Shown: one piece after another, positions 59,210-64,000 of the stretch
How positions within the stretch are numbered: position 1 is the stretch's first letter
Layout: each line of letters begins with the position of its first letter
From: Actinomycetota bacterium
GTDB lineage: Bacteria > Actinomycetota > Actinomycetes > Nanopelagicales > Nanopelagicaceae
Reading direction: 5' to 3'
Assembly (NCBI GenBank): GCA_947449535.1
Contig: CANFRP010000005.1
Span: 1-64,000, forward strand
DNA: 64,000 bases
Made by a program: the position numbers and the translations under genes
Notes under the pieces: model-generated
Seen by the model: the letters and a program-made list of their open reading frames with translations, nothing else
What the model was told of the DNA's origin: nothing
Databases searched by the model: none

Positions 59210-60124
59210 ATGTCCGCACAGCTCATCATCATTGCAGGAGCAACTGCAACAGGTAAGAGTGATCTTGCAGTTGAGTTAGCGAAGGAAATAAATGCAGAGA
59301 TAGTTAATGCCGACTCCATGCAGCTCTATCAGGGGATGGATATTGGTACTGCAAAACTCACCGTGGCCGAGCGCCAAGGCGTTCCACACCATTTACTGGA
59401 TCTCGTTTGCGTTAAAGACGATGTCAATGTTGCTTGGTATCAAGAACTCGCGCGCGCAAAAATTGATGAACTTCGGGGCGCAGGAAAATCAGTTGTAGTT
59501 GTCGGAGGTACGGGTCTCTACATTAAAGCAATTTTGGATGACCTCAACTTCCCCGATACCGATCCCGATATTCGCCAGAAAATTACTGATGAAGCAGAAG
59601 CGCTTGGAAACGAGGCGATGCATGCACGACTCGCATCCTTGGATCCAGCTGCGGCACTTGCAATCCCGAAAGAGAATGTGCGCCGCGTAATTCGCGCCCT
59701 AGAAGTTATTGAGATTACTGGCGCCCCTTACACCGCTTCACTTCCTCGGGAAGGATCTTCACGCTATCCGGATGCTCGGCAATTTGGATTAGTTCTTGAC
59801 CGTGAGAAATTAGATCCACGCATCGATGCCAGAGTAGAAAAGATGTGGGAGCGCGGATTAGTGGAGGAGACAGCGCGCCTCATTAAAGAAGGACTTCTCG
59901 AAGGACAGACAGCCCAACGTGCATTGGGCTATGCCCAGATAATCAAAATGGCGATGGGTCAGATGTCTGAGGCGGAAGCCAAAGAAGAGACGAAGCGAGC
60001 CACGCGCCAGTATGCCCGCCGCCAAGAAACCTGGTTCTCCAAAGATCTTCGCATCACTTGGATTGCGCCAGCAAGCACTTCAGTCCACCTGGAGAAGGTC
60101 CTAGCCTCTATCATCACAACATGA
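59210..60124 (+). CDS. miaA: tRNA dimethylallyltransferase MiaA
   Basis: Adds a dimethylallyl group to A37 of tRNAs reading UNN codons; its donor comes from the MEP pathway (dxr, ispG here). The 304 residues show the P-loop GATATGKSDLA, NADSMQLYQGMDIGTAK, and GGTGLYIKA. The C-terminal region has RQYARRQETWF. It overlaps dapF by four bases (ATGA). Confidence 0.95.
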   Translation: MSAQLIIIAGATATGKSDLAVELAKEINAEIVNADSMQLYQGMDIGTAKLTVAERQGVPHHLLDLVCVKDDVNVAWYQELARAKIDELRGAGKSVVVVGGTGLYIKAILDDLNFPDTDPDIRQKITDEAEALGNEAMHARLASLDPAAALAIPKENVRRVIRALEVIEITGAPYTASLPREGSSRYPDARQFGLVLDREKLDPRIDARVEKMWERGLVEETARLIKEGLLEGQTAQRALGYAQIIKMAMGQMSEAEAKEETKRATRQYARRQETWFSKDLRITWIAPASTSVHLEKVLASIITT

Positions 60125-60933
60125 TCGCAACTTACGGCCACGGCACTGAGAATGATTTTGTGCTTATTTACGATCCGCAAAACGAAATTGAGCTAACTCC
60201 AGCGCAAGTTGCGCGGATGTGTAATCGCACAACTGGCATTAAGAATGGCCTTGGTCGGATTGGCGCAGATGGCGCAATTCGCATCACCAAAATCGATGGC
60301 AAATGGTTTATGGATTACCGCAACAATGATGGAACTACGGCAGAGATGTGTGGCAATGGAATTCGAGTGATGGCTAGATATATTGTCGAGCGAGGACACC
60401 AGGCCGCTGGCATATTTTCCATCGATACTCGCGATGGTCGTAAATTCTTAGCAGTTCCAGATTCTGGCGATATCTCGGTTAATATGGGTGGCGTACAAGA
60501 AGTTTTTGGCGAAATCACTGCGACATCAAATGGCCACACGTGGACTGGATTTAATATCAATGTCGGAAATCCGCATGCTGTTGTCTTTGTCGATGATCTT
60601 TCGCAAGCGGGAGATTTACTCACGGCGCCAGTCGTTGCACCTGAGGATGAATATCCCGAAGGCGTCAATGTGGAATTTGTTCAATTCTTACCGAATGGCG
60701 AGATTGCGATGCGCGTACATGAGCGAGGCGTAGGGGAGACTCGATCCTGCGGAACCGGCACTTGCGCCGTAGCACTCGCCGCAACTCTGCAGAAGAAGAT
60801 GAAATTGCCATCACGTTGGGTGATCAATCCACCAGGCGGCCGGATCGTTGTGGAGATAGACCCTCATTCCAATGCCACTATGACTGGACCTGCAGTAATT
60901 CTGGAAGAACATGATGTGAGTAGCTATTTGTGA
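60121..60933 (+). CDS. dapF: Diaminopimelate epimerase
   Basis: PLP-independent epimerase making meso-diaminopimelate for peptidoglycan and lysine. The ATG at 60121 gives 270 residues; the frame upstream lies within miaA. Both catalytic cysteines are clear, in GTTAEMCGNGIRVMA (about residue 80) and ETRSCGTGTCAVAL (about 212). It completes, with dapA and dapB, three enzymes of the pathway in this window. GTGA overlap with hflX. Confidence 0.95.
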   Translation: MIATYGHGTENDFVLIYDPQNEIELTPAQVARMCNRTTGIKNGLGRIGADGAIRITKIDGKWFMDYRNNDGTTAEMCGNGIRVMARYIVERGHQAAGIFSIDTRDGRKFLAVPDSGDISVNMGGVQEVFGEITATSNGHTWTGFNINVGNPHAVVFVDDLSQAGDLLTAPVVAPEDEYPEGVNVEFVQFLPNGEIAMRVHERGVGETRSCGTGTCAVALAATLQKKMKLPSRWVINPPGGRIVVEIDPHSNATMTGPAVILEEHDVSSYL

Positions 60934-62381
60934 GCACTGACGGCCGTGATGATGGACTCGATATTGATATCGACACTCTTCTTAAGGAATCTGCTCGCGT
61001 CGCGGCAGAATTTGATGCCGCAGAATCTGGGGCAGATCAATACGAAGCGAATCAACACGATCTCCAAGATCGCCAAGCGCTACGACGTGTTGCTGGCCTC
61101 TCCACCGAGCTTCAAGATATTTCGGAAGCCGAATATCGCCAACTTCGATTAGAGAAAGTTGTATTAGTAGGCGTATGGACTGAGGGAACATCCCTCGATG
61201 CCGAGAACTCCATGAAGGAGTTGGCGGCGCTTGCGGAAACTGCGGGCTCGGAAGTTTTAGAGGCTCTGATTCAGCGGCGCGACAAAGCTGATCCATCTAC
61301 CTTCATTGGTTCTGGAAAAGTCGTTGAACTTCGGCAAGCAGTTGTTGCCACTGGCGCAGATACAGTCGTATGCGATGGCGAGCTATCTCCAGCGCAATTG
61401 CGATCCCTCGAAGATAAAGTCAAAGTAAAAGTAATTGATCGCACCGCACTCATTCTCGACATCTTTGCCCAACACGCGAAGAGCCGCGAAGGAAAGGCGC
61501 AAGTAGAACTCGCTCAGATGACTTATCTCTTGCCAAGACTGCGTGGCTGGGGTGATTCACTCTCACGCCAAGCTGGCGGAATTGGTGGCCGCGGCCCTGG
61601 TGAAACAAAGATCGAAACCGATCGCCGGCGCATCAATGACAAGATGGCAAAGCTCCGAAAAGAAATTAAGGAGATGAAAACTTCTCGTGATACCAAGCGA
61701 CAGGAGAGACGTCGACACAATATTCCCTCTGTGGCAATCGCGGGATATACCAATGCTGGAAAATCATCGCTGATGAATCGCCTGACTGGTGCAGGGGTGC
61801 TCGTAGAAAACGCACTCTTCGCGACCCTTGACCCCACGGTTCGCAAAGCCACTAGTTCTGATGGTCGCGTGTATACCCTCTCCGACACTGTGGGATTTGT
61901 GCGCCATCTTCCGCACCAATTAGTTGAGGCATTTAAATCGACTTTGGAAGAAGTATCCGAAGCAGATCTCATTGTGCATGTTGTCGATGGCTCTCATCCA
62001 GATCCCATGGAACAAATCCGTGCCGTGCGCGAGGTAATAAACGATATTGGCGGGGGCGAGATCACCGAAATTATCGCCATCAATAAAGCAGATGTGGCCG
62101 CGCCTGAAGTCATGATGCAATTGTTGCGCGAGGAATCCAACAGCTTTGCTTTCTCGGCGCGAACTGGATTCGGTATCGACACTCTGATCAAAGCTATCGA
62201 GAGCTCGCTTCCCCGGCCTCGGGTAGAAATCACCGCAACAATTCCCTTTAATCGTGGCGATATCGTCTCGGCCATTCATGAGCGAGGCGAGATTATCTCT
62301 GAGGATTATTCAGGCGAGGGAACGATCATTCATGCGATGGTCGATGGTGCAATTGCCGAGAAGATTTCCCGTCTAAACTAG
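60930..62381 (+). CDS. hflX: GTPase HflX
   Basis: Ribosome-associated GTPase that rescues or splits stalled ribosomes under stress. The 483 residues have an N-terminal HflX domain (ALIQRRDKADPSTFIGSGKVVEL), a middle stretch with GGIGGRGPGETKIETDRR, and the G domain with GYTNAGKSSLMNRL and DTVGFVRHLPHQLVEAFKSTLEE. The start is GTG overlapping dapF, giving an N-terminus about 60 residues longer than E. coli HflX, as is common in actinobacteria. Confidence 0.94.
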   Translation: MSTDGRDDGLDIDIDTLLKESARVAAEFDAAESGADQYEANQHDLQDRQALRRVAGLSTELQDISEAEYRQLRLEKVVLVGVWTEGTSLDAENSMKELAALAETAGSEVLEALIQRRDKADPSTFIGSGKVVELRQAVVATGADTVVCDGELSPAQLRSLEDKVKVKVIDRTALILDIFAQHAKSREGKAQVELAQMTYLLPRLRGWGDSLSRQAGGIGGRGPGETKIETDRRRINDKMAKLRKEIKEMKTSRDTKRQERRRHNIPSVAIAGYTNAGKSSLMNRLTGAGVLVENALFATLDPTVRKATSSDGRVYTLSDTVGFVRHLPHQLVEAFKSTLEEVSEADLIVHVVDGSHPDPMEQIRAVREVINDIGGGEITEIIAINKADVAAPEVMMQLLREESNSFAFSARTGFGIDTLIKAIESSLPRPRVEITATIPFNRGDIVSAIHERGEIISEDYSGEGTIIHAMVDGAIAEKISRLN

Positions 62382-62385
62382 TCAT

Positions 62386-63072
62386 ATGCCTCAGATATTT
62401 GAGCTCAAAGATCTCACCACCGATGCCGAGATTGAAGCAGCTGTCGATGTAGTGGTAGCCGCAATTCGTAACGGTGAAACAGTTGTCCTTCCCTTAGAGA
62501 GTGCATATGTTTTTGCTTGCGATGCTTTCTCAGTCGAGGCGGTGCGCCATATTCATATGCTTCGCGGTGATGACTACGGAACGGCAGCGCAAGTATTAAT
62601 TGGTAATTTGCGAACACTAGATGGCATCACCCAAAACCTTGCCGATGATTTATCCCAACTCGCACAAGCATTCTGGCCGGGTCTGCTCACGCTTAATGTT
62701 CAACCACACATGGGTCTTGCTTGGGATCTAGGAGATCAAGGCGACTTAGGTGAATTCGCCGTAAGAATTCCCAACCACTCATTTGCTCTCAAAGTATTGG
62801 AGAAGAGCGGTCCACTTGCTGCTGCGAGCGCTTCGTTACAAGGTCGACCTCCTGCACGTTCACTCGATGACATCATTGTGCTGAACTCAGATATCGCCGT
62901 CTTTGTGGATTACGGCCCACTCGAAGCTGGACCTGCATCTAGCGTCGTCTCACATCGCGTTATTGGTCATGATGCTGGCCTCGAGGTTATTCGGGTGGGT
63001 GGGATCTCACTAGAAGAGATGGCCGCAGTTGTGCCCGCGCTCATGAGCGAAAATCGCGATTCCACCGAATAG
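62386..63072 (+). CDS. Divergent Sua5/YciO/YrdC-family protein
   Basis: A 228-residue protein with the YrdC fold pattern: [18 protein letters not shown] in place of the usual PTETVYGLG, LRGDD where K-x-R is expected, FWPGLLTL (intact), and [10 protein letters not shown] where STSANxSG is usual. The family makes threonylcarbamoyl-adenylate for tRNA t6A; several residues thought to bind substrate are changed, so it may have another role or be a second, non-canonical paralogue. It lies four bases after hflX and ten before glyA; a sua5-type gene close to glyA is seen in other bacteria. Confidence 0.7.
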   Translation: MPQIFELKDLTTDAEIEAAVDVVVAAIRNGETVVLPLESAYVFACDAFSVEAVRHIHMLRGDDYGTAAQVLIGNLRTLDGITQNLADDLSQLAQAFWPGLLTLNVQPHMGLAWDLGDQGDLGEFAVRIPNHSFALKVLEKSGPLAAASASLQGRPPARSLDDIIVLNSDIAVFVDYGPLEAGPASSVVSHRVIGHDAGLEVIRVGGISLEEMAAVVPALMSENRDSTE

Positions 63073-63075
63073 GCT
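63070..63075 (+). promoter_or_regulatory. Putative leaderless -10 box for glyA
   Basis: TAGGCT, including the stop of the gene before, ends seven bases before the glyA ATG at 63083; no Shine-Dalgarno is seen apart from a weak GGGG. Confidence 0.35.
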
Positions 63076-63082
63076 TCGGGGC

Positions 63083-64000
63083 ATGAGTAACGAAACATTC
63101 TTTGGCCCAGATTTCCCAGCGCTACAGTCGCAAGATCCAGATATTGCAGCAGTGTTGCTGAGCGAACTAGATCGTCAGAGAAAGAACCTTCAATTAATCG
63201 CTAGCGAGAATTTCACTTCACCAGCAGTACTTGCCGCTTTGGGGTCGACTCTCTCCAATAAATATGCCGAAGGTTATCCAGGTAAGCGTTATTACGGTGG
63301 TTGTGAAGAAGTAGATAAAGTCGAAGTTATTGGCATCGAGCGAGCTAAAGCTCTCTTCGGTGCAGAGCATGCAAACCTTCAGCCTCACTCTGGTGCAAGT
63401 GCCAACATTGCTGTCTACCAGGCATTTACTAAGCCAGGGGACACTGTTCTAGCAATGTCACTTCCGCATGGTGGCCATCTCACTCACGGATCGCATGTTA
63501 ACTTCTCCGGTAAATGGTTCAACGTCGTCTCCTATGGCGTTCGTCAAGATAATGAGCTGATCGATTATGACGAGCTACGTAGACTGGCAATCGAAAATAA
63601 ACCAAAGATGATTTGTAGTGGCGCTACTGCCTACCCAAGCTTGATCGATTTTGAAACTGTTCGCTCCATCTGCGATGAAGTAGGCGCAATCATGTGGGTG
63701 GATGCTGCTCACTTCATTGGCCTAGTGGCCGGCAAGGCGATCCCATCACCAGTGCCTTATGCAGATGTTGTCTCATTTACTACCCATAAAGTTTTGCGCG
63801 GACCGCGCGGTGGAATGATTCTCACTAAAGCCGAGCACGCAGCTGCAATTGATAAAGCAGTATTTCCGGGGATGCAAGGTGGTCCCATCATGAGCGCAGT
63901 GGCCGGCAAGGCAATCGCCCTCAAGGAAGCGGCAACCCCTGCCTATCAGGCATATGCCAAGAACGTTATTACAAATGCCCAAGCACTCTCTGATGCCTTA
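63083..64000 (+). CDS. glyA: Serine hydroxymethyltransferase (3' end outside window)
   Basis: PLP enzyme that interconverts serine and glycine with tetrahydrofolate, giving one-carbon units used, for example, by ThyX. The frame is open from ATG 63083 to the end of the window (306 codons of an expected 415-430). Landmarks: [43 protein letters not shown], the PLP-contacting HGGHLTHGS and [12 protein letters not shown], and the PLP-binding lysine in [14 protein letters not shown]. The serine made through SerA is its substrate. Confidence 0.95.
   Translation, partial: MSNETFFGPDFPALQSQDPDIAAVLLSELDRQRKNLQLIASENFTSPAVLAALGSTLSNKYAEGYPGKRYYGGCEEVDKVEVIGIERAKALFGAEHANLQPHSGASANIAVYQAFTKPGDTVLAMSLPHGGHLTHGSHVNFSGKWFNVVSYGVRQDNELIDYDELRRLAIENKPKMICSGATAYPSLIDFETVRSICDEVGAIMWVDAAHFIGLVAGKAIPSPVPYADVVSFTTHKVLRGPRGGMILTKAEHAAAIDKAVFPGMQGGPIMSAVAGKAIALKEAATPAYQAYAKNVITNAQALSDAL

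Overview
The window is 64 kb of bacterial chromosome and is almost entirely coding. It holds about 62 protein genes; all are on the + strand except a two-gene branched-chain amino acid exporter (azlCD, 43390-44332). The organism is an actinobacterium. Several things show this: gene orders usual in that phylum (pnp / M16 peptidase / dapB; thyX / dapA / RNase J / ftsK / rodZ-like / rimO / pgsA / cinA / clgR-like / DUF3046 / recA / recX / miaB / miaA / dapF / hflX), a mycoredoxin-like glutaredoxin and an Rv2466c-like thioredoxin-fold protein (both linked to mycothiol), a LexA box of the TCGAAC-N4-GTTC type before recA, and many genes whose -10 box sits where a leaderless mRNA would start. Base composition looks near 50% GC. 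Genes are tightly packed with many ATGA/GTGA overlaps. This fits a streamlined aquatic lineage such as the freshwater Nanopelagicales (acI), but that placement is inference.

Layout. 1-12079: end of gatB, then ilvD and a biosynthetic block ilvB-ilvN-ilvC-serA-leuB-ilvE-cimA for branched-chain amino acids and serine. It is preceded by a promoter, a 12-residue Val/Ile-rich leader peptide, a long hairpin and a terminator, together a ribosome-mediated attenuator. 12089-18225: xerC, then rpsB-tsf-pyrH-frr-cdsA-rlmN (translation, UMP, phospholipid). 18222-24808: a polyamine block with 4-aminobutyraldehyde dehydrogenase, a potD-potA-potB-potC ABC importer and an agmatinase-family ureohydrolase. 24824-30850: dxr-rseP-ispG (isoprenoid synthesis and a site-2 protease), proS and a TauE/SafE permease. 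30886-38313: rimP-nusA-ylxR-infB-rbfA-truB-ribF and the Rv2466c-like protein. 38407-43382: rpsO, pnp, M16 peptidase, dapB, mycoredoxin. 43390-47713: azlD/azlC (minus), thyX, dapA, RNase J. 47770-54453: ftsK, rodZ-like, rimO, pgsA, cinA, clgR-like, tetR, DUF3046. 54498-55922: an unrecognised, AT-richer, cysteine-containing secreted protein. 56149-64000: recA, recX, miaB, miaA, dapF, hflX, a divergent Sua5/YrdC-family protein and the first part of glyA, which runs off the end.

No gap without a gene exceeds 300 bases. The largest (3184-3403, 12989-13213, 32712-32873, 38314-38406, 38677-38865, 50101-50263, 55923-56148) are where the interest lies. Six of them, plus the pyrH start, can fold into strong RNA structures in front of housekeeping genes: an ilv attenuator, an rpsB leader, an exceptionally strong stem hiding the pyrH Shine-Dalgarno, a mini-ORF plus hairpins before infB, an S15-type leader before rpsO, an Actino-pnp-like leader, and a GC-rich structured leader downstream of the recA LexA box. 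I found no tRNA, rRNA, insertion sequence, prophage or CRISPR array. The best candidates for something undescribed are the cis-acting RNA elements (recA, infB, pyrH, rpsB) and the orphan secreted protein beside recA.
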